A stretch of 64,000 nucleotides of DNA, taken from contig DASUVM010000007.1 in assembly GCA_036378955.1 (NCBI GenBank), forward strand, positions 60,428 to 124,427, given 5' to 3'. Made by a program: the position numbers and the translations under genes. Of the stretch, positions 1 through 7,959 are shown one piece after another. Numbering within the stretch: the stretch's first letter is position 1; every line of letters begins with the position of its first letter. The notes below the pieces were generated by a model. That model saw only the letters and a program-made list of their open reading frames with translations, made no database searches and had not been told where the DNA came from. The DNA is from DASUVM01 sp036378955 (GTDB lineage: Bacteria > Patescibacteriota > Saccharimonadia > Saccharimonadales > Saccharimonadaceae).

Positions 1-128
1 TAAACCGCAGTAACGTTTCCTGGAAGCCGATCTTCCCTATAGCCGGCTAAGGCCGCCTGCGCGAGGTCGTATAATTGCCGGCCTCGACTGTCGGGCTCAT
101 TTTCGGCGCCTTTTGCCTCTAGTGGCAT
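1..128 (-). CDS. Partial unknown protein (N-terminus; runs off left edge)
   Basis: A minus-strand reading frame opens with ATG at 128-126 and stays open to the window edge (42 codons). The visible N-terminus is acidic and soluble, beginning MPLEAKGAENEPDSRG and continuing with an RQLYDLAQAALAGYREDRLP stretch. Too little is visible to name a family. The AT-rich gap 129-340 separates it from ftsK, which is transcribed the same way. A gene is likelier than noise because the frame has balanced codon use and sits beyond a promoter-like AT-rich spacer, but this is inference. Confidence 0.4.
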   Translation of the reverse strand, partial: MPLEAKGAENEPDSRGRQLYDLAQAALAGYREDRLPGNVTAV

Positions 129-340
129 GCTTGTTCTTTCAAGAGATACTGTCATAGAAGTTCCTACTTTATTACTTATTACAAGCGTAAATCAACAACT
201 TACACATATCAAGTGTATATTGTTATTTCTACAAGAAGTCGTGAGTTTTTGTGCTTATGCTTCTGTGCCTTCATTTAAGCACTGTGCGATAATTTTGACA
301 ATACAAATAATACAGTGGATAAAAATTAAATAACAATTAA

Positions 341-2536
341 CTAGACGTTGGTATTCGCTTGCGCCAGTTCTTCGGCACTATTTATAAGCACATCACGCGG
401 GCGTGAGCCATCGGCTGGGCCAATAATACCCTGTTCTTCCATTTCTTCGATAATACGGGCGGCACGTGAATAGCCTATGCGTAGGCGGCGTTGCAGCAAG
501 CTAGTGCTGGCTTTGCGTGCCTCGATTACCACACGCACCGCGTCTTTGTACATATCGTCATCGCCCCCAACATCAAGGTCTGAGACAATGCCGCCTTTAT
601 TGCCAATTTGCACCTGCTGCGCCACCACTTCGTCGTCATATTCGGGTGCTCGTTGCATGCGTAAATGATCTGTTATTTTGGTCACCTCTTCATCAGTCAC
701 CCAAGCACCTTGAATACGTTTTGGCTTGTTCATGGCAGGGGTCAACAGCAGCATATCGCCCTGGCCAAGCAGTTTTTCGGCACCAATTTGGTCGAGAATA
801 GTGCGACTGTCGACCTGGCTTGCCACCGTAAAGGCAATACGGGCGGGCACGTTAGCCTTAATAAGGCCGGTAATAACATCGACGCTCGGACGTTGAGTGG
901 CGAGCACCAAGTGTATGCCAACGGCGCGGGCTTTTTGTGCCAGACGCACAATCAGGGCTTCGACATCACGAGCGGCCAGCATCATGAGATCGGCCAGCTC
1001 ATCAATTACTACCACGATATAGGGCATGCTCTCACCCTCGGCATGTTTGCGCTCGTTGTAACTTTTAATATCTCGTACTTTTTCTTCAGCCAGCAAACTA
1101 TAGCGGCGTTCCATTTCGTTCACCGCCCATTTAAGAGCACTGATGCATTTTTCAGGCTGTGTAATAACAGGTGTGAGCAGGTGTGGAATATCTTCATAAG
1201 GCGCCATTTCAACTTGTTTTGGGTCTACCAAAATTAGTTTCATATCGGCCGGTGAGTTGCGGTAAAGCAGGCTGGTTAATAAGGTGTTGATCATTACCGA
1301 CTTACCCGAACCAGTTTGCCCGGCAATTAAAAGGTGCGGCATTTTGTTCAGCTCACCCACTACCGCTTCACCGGCAATATCCTTACCAACCGCAAAACTT
1401 AGCGGTGCAGCTGATTGCTTCCAGGCTTTGGCAGTTAAAATTCCGTGCAAGCGAACATCGGCAGCTTTTCGGTTTGGCACCTCAATGCCCACGGCCCGCT
1501 GGCCAGGAATTGGTGCCTCAATACGAATCGCCTGAGCTGCTAGATTTAAGGCAATATTTGTTTCAAGTGCGGTAATGCGTGTTAACTTTACGCCAGCGGG
1601 TGGTTTTAAGGTGTATTGCGTCACCTTGGGGCCAATGTTTGCCCCTTCCATCTCGACATTGATATTAAATTCAGCCAGTGTATCTTGAATAACCTGCGCA
1701 TTATATTTCACATCGCCAGCATCGGCGGGTGATTGCTTTTTTTCAAGCAGCTCCAGGCTCGGCGTTTGCCATTCAGGGTCGCTTTGGGTAGTCAGCGCCG
1801 AAAGCTCTTCGGCGCTTTTATCTTGCTTAATACTATCGCGCAGGCTTGAAAGGCGCGAACCCTTCTTTTCGTCTTCAGTTGAGTTTAGGGTTGGCACACC
1901 CTGGTTAAGTTTTAGCTCGCCAATCGGTGTTCGTGGCTGATCAATTTTGGCTGCTTTATTGGCTATTTCACGGTTGTGCGCTTCTTGCCCAAGATCGCGG
2001 GCAAACATATTTCTTATTGCCTCAAGCAGTGCTTTTGGTGAAACCCTGAGCACAAACAATAAACTGATGAGGCTTAAGACAACCAAGAAGAAGCCAGCCG
2101 CGTTGGCATCAAACAAATTGAGCATGAGATTATCAATGCCATAACCCACAAGGCCGCCGCCACTGCCGGCAACGGCTATAGTTATATCACGCGGCTCGGC
2201 CATAAATAAGTGAGCAAAGCCGGCAATAAAACTAATGCAAAGAATCGACGAAGCGATTAGAACTGGTGAGATACGGTTTTCTTCTTCACGAAACAGTTCA
2301 ACGGCGAGATAAACGAGCAAAATTGGCAACGCATAAGCAATAACGCCGATTGTCGCTTTGCTTACATTTAAGAACACCGCCAAGGCAGGGCCACCGGCAC
2401 CAAATGAGGCTACTACTAAAAGAAGTGCCAGCGCTACCAACAACACTGCCACCGCCTGACCCCAGAAGCCGTTTGGTAACACGTGTCGTGGCGTTGATTT
2501 CACCGGCGCTTTTTTACGAGATTTACGTTTCGCCAT
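341..2536 (-). CDS. ftsK: FtsK/SpoIIIE-type DNA translocase
   Basis: Hexameric, membrane-anchored DNA pump that clears chromosome ends from the division septum and acts on dimer resolution. The 731-residue product starts with a basic tail, then four membrane segments (about residues 27-47, 61-82, 92-112, 147-165), an acidic linker (about 185-275), and the alpha/beta motor. Walker A GQTGSGKS lies at 406-413 and Walker B VVVIDELAD at about 508-516. The C-terminal winged-helix gamma domain (from about 655) contains SLLQRRLRIGYSRAARIIEE, which is typical of DNA-polarity sensing. The linker is much shorter than in E. coli FtsK. The start is supported by a -10 hexamer eight bases upstream, so the mRNA is probably leaderless. 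Confidence 0.96.
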   Translation of the reverse strand: MAKRKSRKKAPVKSTPRHVLPNGFWGQAVAVLLVALALLLVVASFGAGGPALAVFLNVSKATIGVIAYALPILLVYLAVELFREEENRISPVLIASSILCISFIAGFAHLFMAEPRDITIAVAGSGGGLVGYGIDNLMLNLFDANAAGFFLVVLSLISLLFVLRVSPKALLEAIRNMFARDLGQEAHNREIANKAAKIDQPRTPIGELKLNQGVPTLNSTEDEKKGSRLSSLRDSIKQDKSAEELSALTTQSDPEWQTPSLELLEKKQSPADAGDVKYNAQVIQDTLAEFNINVEMEGANIGPKVTQYTLKPPAGVKLTRITALETNIALNLAAQAIRIEAPIPGQRAVGIEVPNRKAADVRLHGILTAKAWKQSAAPLSFAVGKDIAGEAVVGELNKMPHLLIAGQTGSGKSVMINTLLTSLLYRNSPADMKLILVDPKQVEMAPYEDIPHLLTPVITQPEKCISALKWAVNEMERRYSLLAEEKVRDIKSYNERKHAEGESMPYIVVVIDELADLMMLAARDVEALIVRLAQKARAVGIHLVLATQRPSVDVITGLIKANVPARIAFTVASQVDSRTILDQIGAEKLLGQGDMLLLTPAMNKPKRIQGAWVTDEEVTKITDHLRMQRAPEYDDEVVAQQVQIGNKGGIVSDLDVGGDDDMYKDAVRVVIEARKASTSLLQRRLRIGYSRAARIIEEMEEQGIIGPADGSRPRDVLINSAEELAQANTNV

Positions 2537-2544
2537 ATCTTTTC

Positions 2545-2574
2545 ATTATATTGCTTTTGTTTTACATCTGTCGA
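2545..2574 (-). promoter_or_regulatory. ftsK promoter
   Basis: On the minus strand, TATAAT (2550-2545) is preceded by TCGACA (2574-2569) at an 18-base spacing. The ftsK ATG begins only eight bases after the -10 box, so transcription should start at or within a few bases of the start codon. Confidence 0.6.
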
Positions 2575-2649
2575 GTAGAATACAAATATATTGTAGCACT
2601 ATTTACTACAAAAAGCAAGCTGACTGCACGACGATAGTGTTTGCTGCAA

Positions 2650-2686
2650 CGAAAGCAGGCGGGAGATAACACCCCGCCTGCTTTCG
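2650..2686 (-). terminator. Strong hairpin downstream of the metallopeptidase gene
   Basis: Perfect 14-bp inverted repeat: arms 2650-2663 and 2673-2686 (CGAAAGCAGGCGGG and its complement) around a nine-base loop. It begins six bases past the metallopeptidase stop. There is no clean T-run, so it may act as a 3' mRNA stabiliser as much as a terminator. Confidence 0.65.
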
Positions 2687-2691
2687 CCAAC

Positions 2692-3588
2692 TCAGACAGT
2701 CACACCAGGCCAGTATTCATTGATGCAGTCTGCCGGTGCGCCAGAATTATAGCCAAGCATAAACGCTTCGGCTCGTTCCGTAGGCGAACCGTGCGGATCA
2801 TCCCCACCCGGCTCGCTATCGCCAATTGCTATCAATGCCGCCACACCTTCTTCGATGTCACCAGCTTCAAGATAGTTGCTGTAGAAGGCACTGAATGCCC
2901 AGTTCCCAGCAAAGCAATCGGCGATGAGCTCGCCTTCTTTGATTCTGCTGCCATCAGCAGCTTTGATCTCAGGCCACCCCAGCTGATCCTTCAGCTCATG
3001 TTGAATGTGGTGACCAAACTCATGTGCCGTCACAACGGCAGCACCAAAATCGCCCTTCCTGACCGACTGGCGAGTAAAGATGCTACCATTCCACATGTTC
3101 GCAAATGTGTCGGCCGGCAACCAGATTGCACCGGTGAAGCCGTCGATCACATCAATCGGACAGTAGGTGGCGTTGTTGTAGGTGCTTTCAAGCGGTGTCG
3201 CGCTACACTGACTCTCATAGGCCGTATCCGGCTGAATAATCGTATAGTAGACATCTGGCTCACGAAGGCCAATGCTTGCGAAGTACTCAACCCATACCCG
3301 ATCAGCATCCTTCACAACTGCCGTCAGGTAGTCTGTGACGTACTGGTAGGTAAGACCCTGATCCATCCGACTGTCCTGGAAGGCGCTGTTCGCCTCAGGC
3401 AACGGCTGGTTCAACTTTTCTGATGAGTCACCGGCCCTGTTGGAGCCACTAGCCGGTGCTGACGTCACTGTGTCGGTGGTAATTGACGGTGATGTAAAGC
3501 TATCTTCACTTGCCGAATGAGAGCTACAACCTGCCACGAACAACAAGGCTGCAAGCAGCGCAATATGTGCCCGTTTGAAAGGACTCAT
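2692..3588 (-). CDS. YpfJ-type neutral zinc metallopeptidase, lipoprotein
   Basis: Putative zinc-dependent peptidase of the neutral_zn_metallopeptidase (YpfJ) family, probably anchored outside the cell. The 298-residue product has a signal peptide with lipobox LFVAGC (Cys21), then a low-complexity Ser/Thr linker (about 22-70). The zinc motif HEFGHH is at 189-194 and a downstream GELIADCFAG supplies the third-ligand glutamate. Conserved QPDTAYESQCS and NATYCPID segments contain two cysteines that probably form a disulfide. The family function is poorly known. In an epibiont a surface protease could act on host or self wall proteins, which is speculation. Confidence 0.88.
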   Translation of the reverse strand: MSPFKRAHIALLAALLFVAGCSSHSASEDSFTSPSITTDTVTSAPASGSNRAGDSSEKLNQPLPEANSAFQDSRMDQGLTYQYVTDYLTAVVKDADRVWVEYFASIGLREPDVYYTIIQPDTAYESQCSATPLESTYNNATYCPIDVIDGFTGAIWLPADTFANMWNGSIFTRQSVRKGDFGAAVVTAHEFGHHIQHELKDQLGWPEIKAADGSRIKEGELIADCFAGNWAFSAFYSNYLEAGDIEEGVAALIAIGDSEPGGDDPHGSPTERAEAFMLGYNSGAPADCINEYWPGVTV

Positions 3589-3647
3589 GGAATCTTCTTT
3601 CTAAAAATCGAAAATCATCTGCCAAAGGACAAAGTTACACTCAACCT

Positions 3648-3676
3648 CTCATACTATCGTCGTACAAACCGTACAA
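3648..3676 (-). promoter_or_regulatory. Promoter of metallopeptidase gene, overlapping TTGTACG repeats
   Basis: Minus-strand TTGTAC (3676-3671) and TATGAG (3653-3648) are 17 bases apart and about 60 bases before the ATG at 3588. The -35 box overlaps two close TTGTACG copies separated by two bases, a possible repressor site. Confidence 0.45.
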
Positions 3677-3724
3677 TACAGGAATATGCCAGATTGCACA
3701 ATAGCGTAAGCCATTAAAGGAGCG

Positions 3725-5830
3725 CTACGCGCCGACTTCGTGTTCAACTGGCTTGTCGTGGCGTTGGTAAAGCGGTTTGCGGCGCAGCACGGGTGGTTGG
3801 CGGAACTCTTGCCCGCCAGCTGGTGCGGCTTGCGGGATGATTTCATTTACAACCGGAATAACAATTGGCGTGCGGCGCGTTTGGTCATACAAGATATGGG
3901 TAATGTCGTCTTTAATCTCTTTTTTAATGATATCAAGATCAATCTTACGCCCAGCACCAAAACTTCGCGCAACTTTTTGTTTCAGATATTGGCGAATGAG
4001 GCCCATAAGCTCTTCAGAGTCACGCAAATAAATAAAACCTCGGCTGATAATATCTGGGCTGGTAAGCAGCCGGCCACTTTGCCTATGCACTGTTAAAATA
4101 ACAACGAACATACCTTCAGTTGCCATATGCACGCGATCTTTTAGCACAACTTCGGTAACAATCGCACCTGAATCGTCATACATAATGCCTCCGACTGGTA
4201 CGCGGCCAATTTTCTGGGCAGTACCTTCGTGCGTAAGTTGCACAACGTCGCCAGCATCGCACACAAAGATACGATCTTTGGTAATACCGCACTCTTTTTC
4301 GGCAAGCTCAGCGTTGTGTACCAACATGTGGAATTCACCGTGAATCGGCAGGTAATATTTAGGGTTAACGATGTTAATGAGTTTGACGTGATCGTCGTAA
4401 TAACCGTGGCCCGAAAGGTGAATACGGCCCACGCCATAAAGGTGAGTTTTTTTATCTTGAATAACATCACCACCTTCACGCATTAAACCGTCAAGGGTGC
4501 GAACAATATATTTATCGTTGCCCGGAATCATACTCGAGCTGAATACAACAACATCACTACTTTTAATTTTGAGATGCTTGTGGGCGCCGGTGGCCATACG
4601 GTTTAAGACAGCGTTGAACTCACCCTGACTACCGGTGCAGATAACCACGGCTTTACTGTCGGGGTATTTTATGAGATCTTCCATTTTTACCACGACATCT
4701 TTTGGCACCTTAATAGTACCGGTGCGCAGTGCAACTTCCATATTCTGGAGCATACTATAGCCTGCAATCGCAACTTTACGGCCGCGCAGTTTAGCCTCTT
4801 CAAGAATGACCTGAATACGGTGAATTTGGCTTGAAAAGGTTGAAACCAACACTCGGCTTTCAGAGTAATTGTCCATAATTTGGCCAATACTCTGTTTAAT
4901 GTCGTACTCGCCGTGTTGGTGCGTACCGGCATCTTCACAGTTGGTGCTTTCGTTCATCATCAGCAAAATGCCTTCTTTGCTGGCAATTTCACTCAAGCGC
5001 TCAAGGTCGAACTTTACGCCATCTATTGGGTTTTCTTCAAAACGCCAGTCGCCAGTATTAAGCAAGACACCCACCGGTGTTCGAATGACAACTGCTGAAG
5101 CATCAGGAATCGAGTGGCAGACGCGTACTAATTCAACACCAAAACTATCGCCAATTTGCACACGATCATGTGCTTCGGGGTTCATTTCTATGTATTTGGG
5201 CTGGAAGTTATCGGTTGATTCTTCCATAATGCGCTGCACCATAGCAAGGGTAAAACGGCTACCATACACCGGCGCGCCAAGCTGTGCCAGCAAATGTCGC
5301 GCCGCGCCAATGTGATCAAGGTGGCCATGTGTAAAGATAACACCACGAATTTTATGCTTGTTCTCAAGTAAGTAGGTAATGTCGGGGACAATATAATTAA
5401 TGCCCGGATAATCAGAACCGGGAAACAAAAACCCCATGTCGATAACAATAATATCGTTGTCGTATTCAATGGCCATCATATTTTTGCCGATGCCCATCTC
5501 ACCAAGACCACCAAGTGGAATCACCTTTAGGCTTGGCAGGCCTTTACCACTCGCCTGCTGCATGCGCTTCTTGGCCTCGGCATTCCAGATGAACTGTTTG
5601 CCGTCAAAACCATTAAAACGTGACTTGTTTACCGGCACGCTAATAAGGTGCTGGCTGGCAGTGAGGTTAACGTTTTCGCTTACTCTTCTGGTAGCGCGCT
5701 GCACCTCGCCACGCCTTGTTTGTGTGCGTGCTAAAATTGAGTTTTGCTGCTGTTTTTTGCCATCTTTATGGTCTGGCCGCTTACTCAGGTCATCTACCTG
5801 AGGTTTGGCTATTCTTCTCTGCCCCATCAT
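3725..5830 (-). CDS. rnj: Ribonuclease J with long N-terminal extension
   Basis: Metallo-beta-lactamase/beta-CASP ribonuclease with 5'-3' exo- and endonuclease activity in mRNA decay and rRNA maturation. Residues 1-100 form a Lys/Arg/Gln-rich extension absent from ordinary RNase J (about 555 residues). The catalytic core starts near LKVIPLGGLGEMGIGKN (about 101-117), with the zinc motif THGHLDHIG at 167-175. Beta-CASP and RNase J C-terminal regions follow, including PIHGEFHML and the SRGFIYLRDS region. A second low-complexity tail ends the 701-residue protein. With pnp and orn nearby, the window holds a large part of the RNA-decay machinery. Confidence 0.95.
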   Translation of the reverse strand: MMGQRRIAKPQVDDLSKRPDHKDGKKQQQNSILARTQTRRGEVQRATRRVSENVNLTASQHLISVPVNKSRFNGFDGKQFIWNAEAKKRMQQASGKGLPSLKVIPLGGLGEMGIGKNMMAIEYDNDIIVIDMGFLFPGSDYPGINYIVPDITYLLENKHKIRGVIFTHGHLDHIGAARHLLAQLGAPVYGSRFTLAMVQRIMEESTDNFQPKYIEMNPEAHDRVQIGDSFGVELVRVCHSIPDASAVVIRTPVGVLLNTGDWRFEENPIDGVKFDLERLSEIASKEGILLMMNESTNCEDAGTHQHGEYDIKQSIGQIMDNYSESRVLVSTFSSQIHRIQVILEEAKLRGRKVAIAGYSMLQNMEVALRTGTIKVPKDVVVKMEDLIKYPDSKAVVICTGSQGEFNAVLNRMATGAHKHLKIKSSDVVVFSSSMIPGNDKYIVRTLDGLMREGGDVIQDKKTHLYGVGRIHLSGHGYYDDHVKLINIVNPKYYLPIHGEFHMLVHNAELAEKECGITKDRIFVCDAGDVVQLTHEGTAQKIGRVPVGGIMYDDSGAIVTEVVLKDRVHMATEGMFVVILTVHRQSGRLLTSPDIISRGFIYLRDSEELMGLIRQYLKQKVARSFGAGRKIDLDIIKKEIKDDITHILYDQTRRTPIVIPVVNEIIPQAAPAGGQEFRQPPVLRRKPLYQRHDKPVEHEVGA

Positions 5831-5879
5831 TTCTCCTTTTCTGGGACGCTCGTAGGAACGCTTTTTATATATTTAATGA

Positions 5880-6464
5880 CTATTTTTTCTTCGCAAGTTC
5901 CACAATTTTTGGAATTCTTTCGAAATCATCCAATAATGTCTGACGCATAGCGCCGTTATAAAGTGCTGCAGCTGGATGAAACAGCGGCACAATTACTAAT
6001 TTTCGTTCGCCAAATTGGATTCGCTTTGGCTCACCATGAATCTGGCTAATCTTCATACCTGGCAAGAAATATTCCATGCTATGTCGGCCAAGGGTAATAA
6101 CAATAAGCGGCTCAATCACGTCGAGCTGCTGGATGAGAAATGGCCAAAATGCCTTTTTCTCATCTGGCAGCGGGTCACGATTATTCGGTGGGCGATACTT
6201 AACGATGTTTGTAATGTAGATGTCGCCACGGTCAAGGCCAATACTGGCCAACATTTCGTTCAAAAATTTGCCAGCGGCACCGACAAACGGTAAGCCTTGC
6301 TCGTCTTCGTTCTTACCGGGAGCCTCACCAATAAAGACGATCTCGGCATTAACGTTGCCGTCACCCATCACCAAATTCGTTGCAGACTCTGCAAGTTCTG
6401 GACAAATATTTTGTTCCAGAATTGCTTTCTTAATTGCATCAAGCAGCGCTTGCTTTTGTTTCAT
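5880..6464 (-). CDS. Family 4 uracil-DNA glycosylase lacking Fe-S cysteines
   Basis: Removes uracil from DNA to start base-excision repair. The 194-residue protein shows the family-4 signatures GEAPGKNEDEQGLPFVG (46-62) and C-terminal FHPAAALYN (162-170). Family 4 enzymes normally bind a 4Fe-4S cluster through four cysteines. Here only Cys21 exists in the whole protein: the usual VVKCRPP cysteine is Tyr (IVKYRPP, 87-93), the next is an aromatic residue in KAFWPFLIQQL, and the first N-terminal one is missing. The fold therefore has to be stabilised differently. Transcribed after rnj with a 49-base gap toward it. Confidence 0.92.
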   Translation of the reverse strand: MKQKQALLDAIKKAILEQNICPELAESATNLVMGDGNVNAEIVFIGEAPGKNEDEQGLPFVGAAGKFLNEMLASIGLDRGDIYITNIVKYRPPNNRDPLPDEKKAFWPFLIQQLDVIEPLIVITLGRHSMEYFLPGMKISQIHGEPKRIQFGERKLVIVPLFHPAAALYNGAMRQTLLDDFERIPKIVELAKKK

Positions 6465-6551
6465 TGACCCTCAGGAGGTGTTAGGTGTGTTACCACAAGA
6501 TCGTTAAGCTACTAAAAAGTATAGCATAGTACGTCTTATTCTCCTATAACT

Positions 6552-7775
6552 TTATAGGTCTCTGCAAAAAATACAGGGGGAATGCCCGTGCGCCCAAAAG
6601 AGACACACGGGCCAGCCGGGTACATGCCCGACACCTGAAACTCCCCGTTCAGCGCAGCTGCCTGCGAACCTTACCGGCAAGCTCTTTGCCCTGCTGCCCT
6701 TCGATGGGCTTTTTGCCGCCTTCGATACGAATCCGCGCCACTGAATGTTCTCGTGTGGCAGTTCCGGCAGAAGGGTGCCTGCCTCAAGGGCTTCTCGGGC
6801 ATCGCTTCGGCTGAATGCCTTCAGCGGAACGACAACGCGCGCAACGGCCTGCTGCCTTCCACCCGTGTCATCGTAGAAATAGTAGACCTCCAGCAACGAA
6901 TTCTTCGCGCCCCTCGGACTCGCAAGAATATCAGGAAACGGGATCGTTTTTGGTGCCCAAATATCGGGATCGCTTTCGTCAAGAATGGCGTAGTCGCCCA
7001 GCACGAGCCGCAAGTCGACCCTCTGTAGATCGTTGACATCCGTCACCGATGCCTCCACGAGCTTTCGCCCATAGAAGTTTTCGAGCGAGGGAATCTCGGC
7101 GTATTCGCCCTTACCGCCGCTACGAATGGCAAGTGTCTCGAGCTGAGTGAGCACCTGCTTGTTATGGTAATGTACGCTCGGGCTTCCCAGCTCCTCTCGT
7201 AGCAGTGCCTGCAGCATTACCTCTAGCGGTTCACTACTAGTAAGCCGTTGAATTTCATTGTGTACGGCACGGATCGCCTCTTCGACCGAGCCAGGCGTTG
7301 AAGGGTCGCGCCACGCATTCAACTGTGAATGCTTATAGTAGGCCGATTGAATCAACGTATTAAGCCGACAGGTGGATTGCCCCGTCAGGTTGTCTCTTTG
7401 TGCAGAGAGTTCCTGTAGCCTACTCTTGAATTCATCAAGTCTGCACTGCCGCTCTTCTTCTCGCCGACGTTCTGCAATAATCGCATGAGCCGCCTGCAAG
7501 CTATAGATTTGTCTTCTTGGGCTGTCTTGCGAGGTGATGACGTAGATGGCGTCGAGCTTAGCATGTTTTGGAAGCTCTGGAAGTTCAGTAAGCTTGTCTG
7601 CATTCTCGTTAAGCACGATGGTGGCGTAAATCTGCCAACCAACCTTGGAGTACTGCACCTCGCCACAAATGTCGTCGCCAGAGAGAATCGATTGATTCTG
7701 CGGCACAACAACGTTAACTCTGTTCACGATACGCACCTTCCGGGTAGTCTGGGGTAGTTTCACGTTCAACCGCAT
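6552..7775 (-). CDS. Unknown protein, probable frameshift near the 3' end
   Basis: 407-residue open frame with no recognised family. The N-terminal quarter is beta-rich (KVRIVNRVNVVVPQNQSI), followed by a charged helical or coiled-coil region (about residues 105-135) and an alpha/beta C-terminal half. After about residue 340 the frame becomes Cys/Pro/Trp-rich and runs through a terminator-like hairpin. An alternative frame entered around 6740-6765 reads TREHSVARIRIEGGKKPIEG... and stops at 6649. That tail is far more protein-like, so the true product probably ends at 6649 and the assembly or genome carries a one-base shift. Start and promoter are involved in a striking dyad (see 7772-7828). 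Confidence 0.6.
   Translation of the reverse strand: MRLNVKLPQTTRKVRIVNRVNVVVPQNQSILSGDDICGEVQYSKVGWQIYATIVLNENADKLTELPELPKHAKLDAIYVITSQDSPRRQIYSLQAAHAIIAERRREEERQCRLDEFKSRLQELSAQRDNLTGQSTCRLNTLIQSAYYKHSQLNAWRDPSTPGSVEEAIRAVHNEIQRLTSSEPLEVMLQALLREELGSPSVHYHNKQVLTQLETLAIRSGGKGEYAEIPSLENFYGRKLVEASVTDVNDLQRVDLRLVLGDYAILDESDPDIWAPKTIPFPDILASPRGAKNSLLEVYYFYDDTGGRQQAVARVVVPLKAFSRSDAREALEAGTLLPELPHENIQWRGFVSKAAKSPSKGSRAKSLPVRFAGSCAERGVSGVGHVPGWPVCLFWAHGHSPCIFCRDL
6580..6610 (-). terminator. Hairpin after the frameshifted gene
   Basis: GCCCGTG and its near complement CACACGGGC flank an internal loop at about 6577-6611. On the minus strand it is followed by a pyrimidine/T-rich stretch ending in TTTTTT. 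It lies inside the nominal reading frame of the adjacent gene but beyond its shifted-frame stop (6649), which supports the earlier stop. Confidence 0.5.
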
Positions 7776-7828
7776 ATACGCGGGAATCTTTTTTATTTCA
7801 AGAGTAAAAAAGGTTTTCGCGTATATGC
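7772..7828 (-). promoter_or_regulatory. Inverted repeat joining -10 region and start codon of the 6552-7775 gene
   Basis: Arms GCATATACGCG (7772-7782) and CGCGTATATGC (7818-7828) are perfect 11-bp complements. The proximal arm contains the ATG (7775-7773); the distal arm contains a -10 hexamer TATACG (7825-7820) served by TTGAAT (7848-7843) at 17 bases. This could be an operator pair or, if transcription starts further upstream, an mRNA stem hiding the start codon. Confidence 0.55.
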
Positions 7829-7853
7829 TTTGTAAAAGTACAATTCAAAGAAT

Positions 7854-7877
7854 GTTATATATTATAACATATATAAC
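7854..7877. repeat. AT palindrome upstream of orphan-gene promoter
   Basis: Perfect 9-bp arms GTTATATAT and ATATATAAC around a six-base centre TATAAC, just upstream of the TTGAAT -35 box. It may be a regulator site, a UP-like element or the 3' side of an AT-rich region between pnp and the orphan gene. Confidence 0.5.
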
Positions 7878-7959
7878 TTACCAAGCAAATATATATAGGT
7901 CGCTACCGCTGCTTACTCGAAGTCGCGAAATACCAAATGACGGCAATAGAGGTTAATGC

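Noticed and set aside
127..333. 68-codon plus-strand ORF in the AT-rich gap before ftsK
   Set aside because: No ribosome site, hydrophobic random composition, and it overlaps the probable promoter region of the left-edge minus gene.
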